From Aurantiacibacter aquimixticola (GTDB lineage: Bacteria > Pseudomonadota > Alphaproteobacteria > Sphingomonadales > Sphingomonadaceae): a DNA stretch of 64,000 nucleotides. This document shows positions 44,032 through 52,865 of the stretch, in pieces. The number at the start of each line of letters is the position of its first letter. Position 1 is the first letter of the stretch. The notes under the pieces are model-generated. The model saw nothing but the letters and a program-made list of their open reading frames with translations, was not told where the DNA came from and did no database searches. Position numbers and translations under genes: made by a program. The DNA lies in contig NZ_RAHX01000001.1 of NCBI RefSeq assembly GCF_003605475.1, positions 62,001-126,000 on the forward strand, in the 5' to 3' direction.

Positions 44032-44059
44032 GCGGGCGGGGCGCTAGAGCCCCGCCTGC
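44032..44059. terminator. Hairpin spanning the lysR stop codon
   Basis: GCGGGCGGGGC (44032-44042) pairs with GCCCCGCCTGC (44049-44059), 11 pairs with one G-U, around a loop that contains the lysR stop. No U-tract. Probably a shared 3' structure for ppiB and lysR. Confidence 0.45.
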
Positions 44060-44922
44060 ACCAGCCAGTCATGGAAGATGCGCACCGGTCGGGCCTCGAG
44101 GTCCGCCGGGCGACACATGAACCAGTAGGAATAGGGGCTTTCGACGCGCTGGTCGTATAGCCGCGCGAGACGGGGGTCCTTGTTCCGCGCCAAGTGGTCG
44201 TCATGCATGATGGCGATGCCGATGGACTGCGCCGCCGCCTCCAGGATGAGCTGACCGGAATCGTAGTGATCGATTGCGGCAGGCTGCATGCCTTTCAGAC
44301 CCAGTGCCGCCTTCCATGCCTCGAAACTGGCAGGCATGTCGGTGTGGACGAGGAAGGTCTGCTTTGCCAGCGCCTCGGCATCGGGCGTGTCGCCAAGCTG
44401 CTTGGCGAGCTCGACATTGGCGATGGCGTGGATCGTGTTCTGATCCAGCTGAACGCTGTAGAGCGAGGGATCCGGCTCCGCGGTAAGCCCGATCGCCGCG
44501 TCGAGCGTATCGCCGACGCGGTCAATCAGGTGCGGGCCGGTATCGATATCGAGATGCAGGCGCGGATGGCTGGCGCGCAGCTCGCCAAGCCGTGGGAAGA
44601 GGCGCTGTGTGCCGAAAAGCGGCATCACGCCCAGTCGCAAGCGCATCAGCTGCAGGTTCTCGCTCTGCGTCTCGACCGCTGCCGCGAGCGCCTCGAGCTG
44701 CGGGGCGACCGCATCGTAGAAAGCGCGGCCTTCATCGGTCAGCCGCATGGTCTGTCCCGAGCGGGAAAATAGCTTGCGTCCCGTAAACTCTTCCAGATTG
44801 GTAATCCGGCGTGAAAGGGCCGAAGGGCTCAGCGCAAGCTCATTCGCCGCCGCACGCGCGGAGCCGAGCCGCACGGTGCGGATGAAAGCCTCCAGGGCGC
44901 GTAAGGGCGGAAGACGACGCAC
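44044..44922 (-). CDS. LysR family transcriptional regulator (GcvA-like)
   Basis: 292 residues. Helix-turn-helix PLRALEAFIRTVRLGSARAAANELALSPSALSRRITNLEE matches LysR, with the GcvA-like start; the C-terminal substrate domain is complete. Effector and targets unknown. The gene it controls may be outside the tight neighbours: upstream is corC on the same strand (94-base gap), downstream the converging ppiB. Confidence 0.85.
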   Translation of the reverse strand: MRRLPPLRALEAFIRTVRLGSARAAANELALSPSALSRRITNLEEFTGRKLFSRSGQTMRLTDEGRAFYDAVAPQLEALAAAVETQSENLQLMRLRLGVMPLFGTQRLFPRLGELRASHPRLHLDIDTGPHLIDRVGDTLDAAIGLTAEPDPSLYSVQLDQNTIHAIANVELAKQLGDTPDAEALAKQTFLVHTDMPASFEAWKAALGLKGMQPAAIDHYDSGQLILEAAAQSIGIAIMHDDHLARNKDPRLARLYDQRVESPYSYWFMCRPADLEARPVRIFHDWLVQAGL

Positions 44923-45015
44923 GGCTGTCTATGTCGCCAGCGCGGGGGCCGGTGTCGAGAGGCAATCGCAAATGACACGCAATTTTTCGCTGCATCGCAG
45001 CATGCATGCGCCCGA

Positions 45016-45957
45016 TCACTCGTCTTCGTCGTCGCCCGCTTCGGGCGGGGCATGAAGGCGGAGGCGCGTGACATGCGTTTCGTCGCCCTCCATCACCTCG
45101 ATCTTCCAGCCGCTGGGATGATCGAGCACGGCGCCGGGCTGCGGCACCTCTTCGGCCAGCAGAAAGGCGAGGCCGCCCAGCGTGTCGACCGGCTGCTCGA
45201 CCTCGGCCAGCTGCTTGTCGCCCACCTTTTCGGCCACATCATCCAGTTCGGCGCGGGCGTCGGCATCCCACATGCCGGGATTGACTTCGATCAGATGCTC
45301 GATCGGATCGTCGTCGTGCTCGTCCTCGATCTCGCCGACGATTTCCTCGACCAGATCCTCGATCGTGATAATGCCGTCCGTGCCGGAAAATTCATCGACC
45401 ACGATAGCCAGATGCGTACGGCGCGCGCGCATGTCGGCCAGCACATCCATCGCGCCGCGCGCCTGCGGTACGTAGAGCGGCTGGCGCATCAGCGTGGACC
45501 ATTCTTCGGGCGGCTTTTCACCGCTGGCGAGATAGGCGAACACATCCTTGATGTGCATCATGCCAATCACTTCATCGAGCTGGCCCTGATATACCGGCAT
45601 GCGGCTGATGCCGTGTTCCGCGAAGGCGGCGACCATCTCGTCCCAGCTGGCGGCGGCGTCGATGGCGATGATCTCGCTGCGCGGGATGGCCACGTCATCG
45701 GCATCGTGCTCGCTGAAATGCAGGAGGTTCTTGAGCATGACGACCTCGGCGGAGGACAGATCGCTGCCATCCGCCTCCTCGCCGCCATTGCGCGCGGCCT
45801 CGTCCTCATGCTCGTCGATCGCCTCTTCCAGCTGCGCGCGCAGCGAGGTGTCGGCATCGTCTTCGAACAGGCCGCGGATCGCGTTCCACAATCCGCCGCC
45901 GCTGCTACTGTCCGCGTCTCCCGATTGAGAGCCGTCCGGTTTTTCGGTGTCGGGCAT
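45016..45957 (-). CDS. corC: CorC/HlyC-type CBS-domain protein
   Basis: 313 residues. An acidic N-terminus, then two CBS domains (SEIIAIDAAASWDEMVAAFAEHGISRMPVY; PLYVPQARGAMDVLADMRARRTHLAIVVDEFSGTDGI) and a CorC_HlyC domain ending in acidic residues. It has no membrane segment, so it is the soluble CorC form implicated in magnesium/cobalt handling. The last gene of phoH-ybeY-corC; the lipoprotein acyltransferase gene lnt that often follows is absent. Confidence 0.87.
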   Translation of the reverse strand: MPDTEKPDGSQSGDADSSSGGGLWNAIRGLFEDDADTSLRAQLEEAIDEHEDEAARNGGEEADGSDLSSAEVVMLKNLLHFSEHDADDVAIPRSEIIAIDAAASWDEMVAAFAEHGISRMPVYQGQLDEVIGMMHIKDVFAYLASGEKPPEEWSTLMRQPLYVPQARGAMDVLADMRARRTHLAIVVDEFSGTDGIITIEDLVEEIVGEIEDEHDDDPIEHLIEVNPGMWDADARAELDDVAEKVGDKQLAEVEQPVDTLGGLAFLLAEEVPQPGAVLDHPSGWKIEVMEGDETHVTRLRLHAPPEAGDDEDE

Positions 45958-45974
45958 CGCCCTGTCGCTAGTCC

Positions 45975-46469
45975 TTATTCGGTTTCGTGAGCGGTATATG
46001 GGTTCGCGATGCCCAAAAGTGCAAGCGCCTTCACTTCCATCGCCTCCATTTCCTCGGCATCGGCATCGGATGTCTCGTGATCGTAACCGGCGAGGTGAAG
46101 CATGCCGTGGACGATCAAATGCGCTGCGTGGTCCTCCAGTGATATTTCTTTCTCGCGCGCTTCCCGGGCGCAGGTCTTATGCGCAAGAGCAATATCACCG
46201 AGCATTTCCGGCGCGCCTTCATCGGGGTCGAGATGCACGAGATCGGTGCGCTCGACCATGGGAAAGCTAAGCACATTTGTGGGCTTGTCCTTGCCGCGCC
46301 ATTCGCGATTGAGTTGGTGCACCACGTCGTCCGTCGTGAAGAGCAGGCTGGCGACCAGACGCGGATTGGCGAGCTCCGGCGCGACCTGCGCAGCAGCATC
46401 GGCAGTGCGCTTGGCCAGGTCCGGCCAGTTGCCATCTGGCCATTCCTCGATGTCGATTTCGATCTGCAT
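45975..46469 (-). CDS. ybeY: rRNA maturation endonuclease YbeY
   Basis: 164 residues. The zinc-binding HGMLHLAGYDH motif supplies H121, H125 and H131; LSFPMVERTDL and GDIALAHKTCAREA are also family hallmarks. A metalloendoribonuclease for 16S rRNA 3' maturation and ribosome quality control. Spaced 18 bases from corC and nine from phoH, in one operon. Confidence 0.94.
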   Translation of the reverse strand: MQIEIDIEEWPDGNWPDLAKRTADAAAQVAPELANPRLVASLLFTTDDVVHQLNREWRGKDKPTNVLSFPMVERTDLVHLDPDEGAPEMLGDIALAHKTCAREAREKEISLEDHAAHLIVHGMLHLAGYDHETSDADAEEMEAMEVKALALLGIANPYTAHETE

Positions 46470-46478
46470 CTTCCGCCC

Positions 46479-47534
46479 TCAGGGCGCTGCATCCTCGCCT
46501 TCATACGCCTCGACGATACGCCCCACGATCGGGTGGCGGACCACGTCGGCGGCGGTGAAGCGCGTGACGCCGATGCCTTCGACATCTTCCAGCCGCTCGA
46601 CCGCGTCGGCAAGGCCGCTCATGCGGTCGCCTCCGGGAATGTCCACCTGCCGCGGATCGCCGCAAACGACCATGCGGCTGTTCTGCCCGAAGCGTGTCAG
46701 GAACATCTTCATCTGTTCCTTCGTGGTGTTCTGCGCTTCGTCCAGGATCACGAAGGCGTCCGCGAGCGTCCGACCACGCATGAAGGCGATGGGCGCGATC
46801 TCGATCTCTCCGCTGGCGATACGCCGATCGACCTGCTCTGGCGGCATGCAATCGTAGAGCGCATCGTAAAGCGGGCGTAGATAGGGATCGACCTTCTCCT
46901 TCATGTCGCCGGGGAGGAAGCCCAGCTTCTCGCCCGCCTCGACCGCAGGGCGCGACAGGATCAGGCGCTGCACGCTGCCGGTGATAAGCTGGCTGATCGC
47001 CTGCGCAACGGCGAGGTAGGTCTTGCCGGTGCCCGCCGGGCCGAGCGCGAATATGACGTCCTTCTTCGCCAGCAGGTGCATATATTCACCCTGCATGGCG
47101 CTGCGCGGCGTGATGGTTCTTTTGCGCGTGCGGATCATGATTGGCGGCGCTTTCGCATCGCCGGTAATGATGCCTTCCAGCGTCGGTTCATTGGACATGG
47201 CGATCAGCGCCTCGATCGCGCCGGCGTCCATTTCCTCGCCCGTCAGCAGCTTTTCGTGCATTTTCATCAGCACGTCGCGCGCACGGGCGACTTCTTCAGC
47301 AGGCCCTTCGATGGACACCTTATCGCCTCTCGCTGCAATAAACACGCCGAGCCGGTTTTCAATCTGGACAAGATTGGTGTCGAATTCGCCGAACAATGCG
47401 CCGAGGACGGCCTGTTCATCGAAGCCGATTTCTATCCGTGCCCGTCCGGCACCGGGCTCGCCCGAGGCGGAACGGTTCAAGAATGCCGGATGGTCGCTGC
47501 TGCGGGTGCCGGCACTGGTCGATTTGCGGGCCAT
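46479..47534 (-). CDS. phoH: PhoH-like ATPase
   Basis: 351 residues. N-terminal KH-like region, then ATPase: Walker A FALGPAGTGKTYLA, RLILSRPAVEAGEKLGFLPGD, and Walker B FVILDEAQNTTKEQMKMFLTRFG with SRMVVCGDPRQVD. PhoH2-type RNA helicase/ATPase linked to ribosome or RNA metabolism with YbeY. It starts the phoH-ybeY-corC operon. In relatives miaB lies directly upstream; here two plus-strand genes separate them. Confidence 0.92.
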   Translation of the reverse strand: MARKSTSAGTRSSDHPAFLNRSASGEPGAGRARIEIGFDEQAVLGALFGEFDTNLVQIENRLGVFIAARGDKVSIEGPAEEVARARDVLMKMHEKLLTGEEMDAGAIEALIAMSNEPTLEGIITGDAKAPPIMIRTRKRTITPRSAMQGEYMHLLAKKDVIFALGPAGTGKTYLAVAQAISQLITGSVQRLILSRPAVEAGEKLGFLPGDMKEKVDPYLRPLYDALYDCMPPEQVDRRIASGEIEIAPIAFMRGRTLADAFVILDEAQNTTKEQMKMFLTRFGQNSRMVVCGDPRQVDIPGGDRMSGLADAVERLEDVEGIGVTRFTAADVVRHPIVGRIVEAYEGEDAAP

Positions 47535-47646
47535 CGATTCCTTTCGCTTTGGTCAAACGCAAGATACGCTGCCTGCGACGCGACACAAGACCAAGTCCGC
47601 CGCTGCGTGGTGGAAAGCCGCAGGTCGGCAGGGAAGGAGACTGACG

Positions 47647-48542
47647 GTGCCAATCGCTCGCAAAATTTTCGGCTGCGTCGCCATCGCCACGCTCGCCTGC
47701 GCCAGCGCGGCTACCGCACAGGAAGCCGACAGTGCCGAGATCGTGGTGCAGGGTGAGCGGCTCGAGGAGCGAGCACCGTGCGGAGCCTGGTGCAGCGCCT
47801 TGCCGATACGCACGGCCCAGATACTCCTGCAACCCGGTACTTCGATGCGCTTTGCGTGTCCGTCACCGGCCTTAACCCGACCGGCTATGCACTTATCCGG
47901 GACCGCATCGCAGACAATGCGCGCGATGTCGGCTTGGAGGTTCAGCCGGAGGGATGCCGTGTGAACGCGCTGGTCGTCGTATGGAGCGATCCGGCAGCGG
48001 TCATAGCGCGTATCACGGAAGAGCAGCCCGGCATCTTGCCCAGCGATGTGCGCAACAGTGTCGAAGCAGCCATTGCGAGAGACGAACCGGTCATCGTCTG
48101 GCACAATGAGGAGAACCGCGACCAGGGCGGTCGCCGGGTGGCGCATTCCAGCGATATTGTCGGAACCGGGGGTTCGGCTTCGGCGCTCAATGTCCAGACC
48201 CGCGTCAACACCTATGGCAGGCCAAGCCGCACGTCCTTGTCCTATAGCCGCGGGGTCGTGAGCGCGGCCGTTGTAATCGACGCGGATGCCGCGGTCGGCA
48301 TGGAGACGGATCGTCTTGCCGACTATGCCACAATGCGCTTGCTCGCCCCCGACCTTGCGCCGCTTCGCGATGGCATTCCCGATCCCTCCAGCGTGACCGC
48401 ACCATTTCCGAACGAAGGTGGGGCGCAGTGGCTTTCCCGCTTCGACCGCGCCTATCTGACCGCGCTGTATTCGCTCAGGCCGAATGCACCCGCCATTCAG
48501 CTCGCAAGGGCGGTTTCGCGAGAGTATGAGCGCGACGAATAG
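47647..48542 (+). pseudogene. Frameshifted gene for a secreted protein
   Basis: A GTG at 47647 with AAGGAG upstream opens a signal peptide (IARKIFGCVAIATLACASAATAQ) and continues EIVVQGERLEE. That frame then degenerates, and about 47770-47778 the next frame takes over with RSLVQRLADTHGPDTPATRYFD and runs 254 codons to the stop at 48542. The two parts together match the layout of sphingomonad secreted proteins of unknown function (signal, EIVV-GER, then YFDxLC...G...A). A single-base loss near 47776 explains it. It may be a real break, a sequencing error or a programmed shift. Confidence 0.65.
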
Positions 48543-48584
48543 GGCCGCTTCGGAACCGGCTATCCCCGCGCGGCTTGAGAAGGC

Positions 48585-49118
48585 ATGAAAACAAACTTCT
48601 TCAAAGTCCTCGTCGCTAGCTTGCCCGCATTTCTGCTCGCGGGCTGTTCCACCATCGGTTTTGGTGGAGACGACGATCGCAGCGTCGACCGCGGCGCAAT
48701 TGAAGACGCGCTTATCGAAAGGTTCGGGCGCGAGGGGGAGATCGACTACGCGATGGTTTCATACGACCTCGATGATGATGGGCGCGACGAAGCCATCGTG
48801 CATATCCGCTCGAATTATTACTGCGGCTCAGGCGGCTGCAACGCGCTGGTGCTGACGCCCGATTTCAACGGCTACCGCATCGTCATGGACGCGACCGTAA
48901 CGCGTACGCCTATAGCCGTGCTGGACAGCGAGACACGCGGCTGGTCCGACCTCGTCGTCGCCTATGGCGGTGGAGGCAGGGACTATGGCCGCGCCTTGAT
49001 GCGCTTCGACGGACTTTCCTATCCCGGCAATCCCACCGTCGCCCCGGCAGAGCGCACCAGTCGTCGCGGCGACGTGCTGATCTCGGAAGATCCGGATTAC
49101 CGCGAACTCGTTGATTGA
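48585..49118 (+). CDS. Putative lipoprotein
   Basis: 177 residues. A signal peptide ends at LLAGC (lipobox). The mature part begins GDDDRSVDRGAIEDALIERFG and contains YDLDDDGRDEAIVHIRSNYYCGSGGCNALVL, which looks like a calcium-type acidic loop next to a Cys pair. Function unknown. It follows the frameshifted gene by 42 bases and converges with miaB, overlapping its end by 22 bases. Confidence 0.7.
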   Translation: MKTNFFKVLVASLPAFLLAGCSTIGFGGDDDRSVDRGAIEDALIERFGREGEIDYAMVSYDLDDDGRDEAIVHIRSNYYCGSGGCNALVLTPDFNGYRIVMDATVTRTPIAVLDSETRGWSDLVVAYGGGGRDYGRALMRFDGLSYPGNPTVAPAERTSRRGDVLISEDPDYRELVD

Positions 49119-50458
49119 GCTGAAACCGGCTCCGAAGCGCGCGCGCCGAGCGAATTGGCACCGGCTTCCACCAGCTCTACGCGGACCATGTCACCGATGG
49201 CGGCTTCGGCAGTGAAATGGACCGATTGCAGCCAGGGCGATTTGCCGAGCCATTGCCCGGATAGCTTGCCCTTGCGCTCGACCAGCACATCACAGGCGCG
49301 CCCAATGCTTGCTTCGTTAAAGGCCAGCTGATCGCGGTTCAGCGCGGCCTGCAGGCGCTGCAGCCGCTCGTCCATGACCTCGCGCGGAATCTGGCTGTCC
49401 ATCGCGGCGGCAGGCGTTCCGGGGCGAGGAGAATATTTGAAACTGAACGCCTGCGCGTAACCGACCGTATCGACGAGTTTCAGCGTCTCTTCGAAATCGG
49501 CATCCGTTTCGCCAGGAAAACCGACAATGAAATCGCCGCTCAGCGCGATATCGGGGCGCGCGGCGCGTACGCGGTCGAGCAGGTGCAGATAGCTTTCTGC
49601 GGTGTGGCTGCGGTTCATGGCTTTCAGCACGCGGTCGGACCCGCTCTGCACCGGCAAATGGAGGAATGGCATAAGCTTCTCCTCCTCGCCGTGACAGCGC
49701 ACCAGGCCGTCGGTGAAATCGTTCGGATGGCTGGTTGTATAGCGGATGCGCTCCAATGACGGCAGCTTGGCGATCGCTCTGATGAGCCCATCGAGACCCT
49801 GCGCGTGGCCAATGGCGTCCTCGCCCGACCACGCATTCACGTTCTGCCCCAGCAGCGTGATTTCGCGCGCACCTTGATCGACCAGCCGCTTTGCCTCGTC
49901 CACCAGCTCTGTGAAGGGGCGAGAGATCTCCGCGCCGCGGGTATAAGGCACCACGCAATAGGTGCAGAACTTGTCGCACCCTTCCTGGACGGTGAGAAAT
50001 GCGGTCGGGGAGCGCGTGCCGCGCGACGGAAGCTCGGCGAACTTTGCATTCTCCGGCATGTCTGTGTCGGTGCTGCGCTCTCCCAAGGCGGCGCGATCGA
50101 CCATATCGCCGAGGCGATGATAGGCCTGCGGCCCGACCACCATGCCCACGCCCGGCGCGCGCTTCATGATTTCCTCGCCCTCTGCCTGCGCCACACAGCC
50201 TGCCACGGCAATCATCGGCGTCTTTCCGGCAAGGCGGCCCGCCTTTTCGATGCGACCGACATCGGAATAGACCTTTTCAGTCGCCTTTTCGCGGATATGG
50301 CAGGTGTTCAGCACGACCAGATCGGCATCTTCGTCTTCCCGTGCGGGTGCGATGCCCTTCGCTTCGAGCAGTTCGCCCATGCGTTCGCCATCGTAGACGT
50401 TCATCTGGCAGCCGAAGCTCTTGACCCTGTAGGTCCGTGGTTTGTCCGTGCTTTTCAT
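49097..50458 (-). CDS. miaB: tRNA-2-methylthio-N6-dimethylallyladenosine synthase
   Basis: 453 residues; a radical SAM methylthiotransferase acting on i6A37 of tRNAs. N-terminal cluster ligands C17, C53 and C88 (FGCQMN, NTCHIREKA, AGCVAQ), radical SAM cluster C161-x3-C165-x2-C168 (CDKFCTYC), and a C-terminal TRAM domain. The ATG at 50458 fits the family start. Two [4Fe-4S] clusters make it a likely client of the YgfZ and Nfu factors in this window. Upstream neighbour is plsC with a 13-base gap. Confidence 0.95.
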   Translation of the reverse strand: MKSTDKPRTYRVKSFGCQMNVYDGERMGELLEAKGIAPAREDEDADLVVLNTCHIREKATEKVYSDVGRIEKAGRLAGKTPMIAVAGCVAQAEGEEIMKRAPGVGMVVGPQAYHRLGDMVDRAALGERSTDTDMPENAKFAELPSRGTRSPTAFLTVQEGCDKFCTYCVVPYTRGAEISRPFTELVDEAKRLVDQGAREITLLGQNVNAWSGEDAIGHAQGLDGLIRAIAKLPSLERIRYTTSHPNDFTDGLVRCHGEEEKLMPFLHLPVQSGSDRVLKAMNRSHTAESYLHLLDRVRAARPDIALSGDFIVGFPGETDADFEETLKLVDTVGYAQAFSFKYSPRPGTPAAAMDSQIPREVMDERLQRLQAALNRDQLAFNEASIGRACDVLVERKGKLSGQWLGKSPWLQSVHFTAEAAIGDMVRVELVEAGANSLGARASEPVSAQSTSSR

Positions 50459-50471
50459 GAGGCCCACGTCT

Positions 50472-51248
50472 TTAGGATAAATTGCGGCGTGATGAAAGCA
50501 GTGCCCGCTCGATCTGCCCACGCGCGGCAGCGGTCATGGTCTTGCGATTGGTCAGTTCCTCACCTTCGAGCGGCTGAAAGAAATGCACATCGATGCGCAA
50601 CGGTTTAAGCCGCGCGAGGATTCGCTTGAAATTGTCGAGCCCCGGCTCCTCTCCGACCCAGGCGATCTGCGGTGCATCGGCATAGTCGAGCAAGACGGGC
50701 TGCACGCTGGCGCCCTCGGGCAGGGGTTCCAGCGCGCCGAGCAGACTGGATTTGAAGGGCAGCAGAACTGTGCCATCCGCCGTGGTGCCTTCGGGGAACA
50801 GCGTCAGAGTGCCACCGTGGTCCAACGCGGCGCGGATTTGAACGGCCTGCTTGGAAACCTCGGCGCGGCGATGGCGGGCAACGAAGACCGTTTCGTTCAT
50901 CTCGCACAGCCATTTCAGGAAGCCGAACCGTGCCAAGCCATCATGGGCGACATAGGCGCTGTTCGCGGCTTGCGAGAGGGCCAGGATGTCCATCCAGCTG
51001 ACATGGTTGGCCAACAATAATGCGCCCGGCACACGCTTGCCTTGCCGACGGATGCGAAGACCGATGACGAAGCCGACGCCGGTCAGGAACACGCGCGGCC
51101 AAGTCCGGTCCAGCCCCAGCATCCGCCACAGATAATGCAGCGGCACGCAGATCAGCAGCAGTGCCAGCATCAGCGGCAACCGGAGCGCGATCAGAAGATA
51201 GCCGATGAGTGAGATGTGAGCGGTCTGAGCGGCAACGGCCTTCGACAT
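50472..51248 (-). CDS. plsC: 1-acyl-sn-glycerol-3-phosphate acyltransferase
   Basis: 258 residues. An N-terminal membrane helix, then the acyltransferase motifs NHVSWMDI (HxxxxD), FLKWLCEMNETVFVARHRR, and FPEGTTADGTVLLPFKSSLLGAL. It makes phosphatidic acid from lysophosphatidate. Part of a row fur-plsC-miaB on one strand, 11 bases from fur and 13 from miaB. Confidence 0.9.
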   Translation of the reverse strand: MSKAVAAQTAHISLIGYLLIALRLPLMLALLLICVPLHYLWRMLGLDRTWPRVFLTGVGFVIGLRIRRQGKRVPGALLLANHVSWMDILALSQAANSAYVAHDGLARFGFLKWLCEMNETVFVARHRRAEVSKQAVQIRAALDHGGTLTLFPEGTTADGTVLLPFKSSLLGALEPLPEGASVQPVLLDYADAPQIAWVGEEPGLDNFKRILARLKPLRIDVHFFQPLEGEELTNRKTMTAAARGQIERALLSSRRNLS

Positions 51249-51259
51249 TGCGGGTGCGC

Positions 51260-51682
51260 TCAGCCCTTTTTCTCTTCACGATCGAGGCGGACGGCATAAA
51301 GCTCCATCCGGTGATCGACGAGGCGGTATCCGAGCCGCTCGGCAATGACTTTCTGAAGCGCTTCAAGTTCCGGATCGACAAATTCGACAACCTTGCCGGT
51401 TTCCACGTCGATCAAGTGATCATGATGCGCTTCGGGCGCAGCTTCATAACGCGCACGGCCATCGCCGAAATCGTGGCGATCGAGAATACCCGCCTCTTCG
51501 AACAGGCGCACGGTGCGATAGACGGTGGCGATGGAAATCTTCGGATCGATCGCGGAGGCGCGCTCGTGAAGCTTCTCGACATCGGGATGATCATCGCTCT
51601 CGGACAGAACTTTCGCAATCGTCCGACGCTGATCGGTGATGCGCAAGCCGCGTTCGGCGCAAAGGGCTTCAAGGTCGATCAT
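51260..51682 (-). CDS. fur: Fur family metalloregulator
   Basis: 140 residues: winged helix (RITDQRRTIAKVL...SIATVYRTVRLFEEAGIL), then the metal site AAPEAHHDHL (H86-H89) and ETGKVVEF. The CxxC that holds structural zinc in E. coli Fur is replaced (DVET), so this is the Cys-less type found in many alphaproteobacteria, where it may sense manganese or iron (Mur/Fur). Targets not identified in the window. Gene order with plsC-miaB is conserved. Confidence 0.9.
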   Translation of the reverse strand: MIDLEALCAERGLRITDQRRTIAKVLSESDDHPDVEKLHERASAIDPKISIATVYRTVRLFEEAGILDRHDFGDGRARYEAAPEAHHDHLIDVETGKVVEFVDPELEALQKVIAERLGYRLVDHRMELYAVRLDREEKKG

Positions 51683-51730
51683 CGTGCTGCTTCGTCCACC
51701 TTTTCAATTCGATCGGTGCGCGCAAGAGAA

Positions 51731-51764
51731 AAGCGCCCCGAAGCCTTATCGGCCAGAGGCGCTT
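51731..51764 (-). terminator. mucR terminator
   Basis: Read on the minus strand, AAGCGCC at one end and GGCGCTT at the other close a stem with an inner GCC/GGC pairing, followed by TTCTCTT. It lies between the mucR stop (51818) and the fur start (51682), ending mucR transcription. Confidence 0.55.
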
Positions 51765-51817
51765 CACTCAAGCTCGACCCGGAACGAAGTCCCGGATCGC
51801 TGGAAGGGCCGTGGCGA

Positions 51818-52258
51818 TTAGCTCGCCTTCTTCCGTGTGGTGCGCTTGCGCTTCACCTTTTCGCCCGGTTTGCGACCCAGGCCGATTTTCTTGGCGAGTT
51901 CACGGCGCTTTTCAGCGTAGTTGGGCGCGACCATCGGATAATCGGCGGGCAGGTTCCACCGCTCGCGATATTCCTCGGGGGTCATGTCGTAATTCGTGCG
52001 TAAATAACGCTTCAGCATTTTAAGCTTCTTGCCGTCTTCCAGGCAGACAATGTAGTCCGGCTTTACCGATGCGCGCACGGAAACGGCTGGCTCGGGCCGT
52101 TCCTCTTCCTTATCCTGCTCACCCAGACCCGACAGCGCGCCATACACCTGTTGTATCAGGGACGGCACAGAATCGACCTCGACGTCGTTATTCGCGACAT
52201 GCGCTGTTACGATGTCCGCGGTCAGCGTGATCAGCATTTCGTTCGTATCGTTTTCCAT
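51818..52258 (-). CDS. MucR family transcriptional regulator
   Basis: 146 residues. The zinc-finger-like MucR core is ASVKPDYIVCLEDGKKLKMLKRYLRTNYDMTPEEYRERWNLP, then DYPMVAPNYAEKRRELAKKIGLG and a basic tail. A global regulator of surface and virulence or cell-cycle genes in alphaproteobacteria (known). Start uncertain: the ATG at 52258 (MENDTNEM) is chosen; ATGs at 52285 and 52267 would add up to nine residues. Autoregulation is common in the family; a T-rich stretch lies upstream. Confidence 0.85.
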   Translation of the reverse strand: MENDTNEMLITLTADIVTAHVANNDVEVDSVPSLIQQVYGALSGLGEQDKEEERPEPAVSVRASVKPDYIVCLEDGKKLKMLKRYLRTNYDMTPEEYRERWNLPADYPMVAPNYAEKRRELAKKIGLGRKPGEKVKRKRTTRKKAS

Positions 52259-52409
52259 GACTTCCATTTCGTTTTCTATTTGCATCCCGCTTTTCGTTCG
52301 GCCTGCAAGTGACCGTGTGCTACGCATTTTGCCGGATAAGTGTTCAAAATTCAATGCCGCTTGAAACTATTGCGCAAATCACGCCAGTTTGGGGCAGAAT
52401 ATTGGCTGG

Positions 52410-52865
52410 TTACACTTCGCGCGCAAAAGTAATCGCGTCGATCGGGCCGCCGACCGCGCCACGATAGTAGCCACGCCGGGTGCCGACACGAGCAAAGCCG
52501 AACTGCGTGTAAAGGTGCTCTGCAGGATTGCCCTCGCGCATTTCCAGGAAAAGCCGGGTGACGCCGTTTGCTGCGGCGCGTGTGGCGAACTCCTCCAGCA
52601 GCCTGCGACCGACACCCTGTCCACGAAATTGCGGACGCACGGCGATCAACAGCAATTCCTCTTCGTCGGCCGCCCGCCGCGACAGGACGAAGCCCTTTGC
52701 ATCTTCTGGAACGACATGTTGCGCCGACCCGCCGGCAATCAGGTAATGCGTGTTCGGAGTGATAAGAGCGTCTGACACCTGCTTGCGCGTCCACGCCTCG
52801 CCATAGCGCGGTTCGAACGCGTCATGCATCACCGCCATGATTGTGTCGAGCGCGTCGATGGTCAT
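52410..52865 (-). CDS. rimI: GNAT acetyltransferase, probably ribosomal protein alanine acetyltransferase RimI
   Basis: 151 residues. Acetyl-CoA motif LLLIAVRPQFRGQGVGRRLLEEF (RxxGxG) and the motif FLEMREGNPAEHLYTQFGFARVGTRRGYY, typical of RimI. It starts on the tsaB stop (ATGA), the standard tsaB-rimI pair, which supports the RimI assignment over a generic GNAT enzyme. Confidence 0.87.
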   Translation of the reverse strand: MTIDALDTIMAVMHDAFEPRYGEAWTRKQVSDALITPNTHYLIAGGSAQHVVPEDAKGFVLSRRAADEEELLLIAVRPQFRGQGVGRRLLEEFATRAAANGVTRLFLEMREGNPAEHLYTQFGFARVGTRRGYYRGAVGGPIDAITFAREV

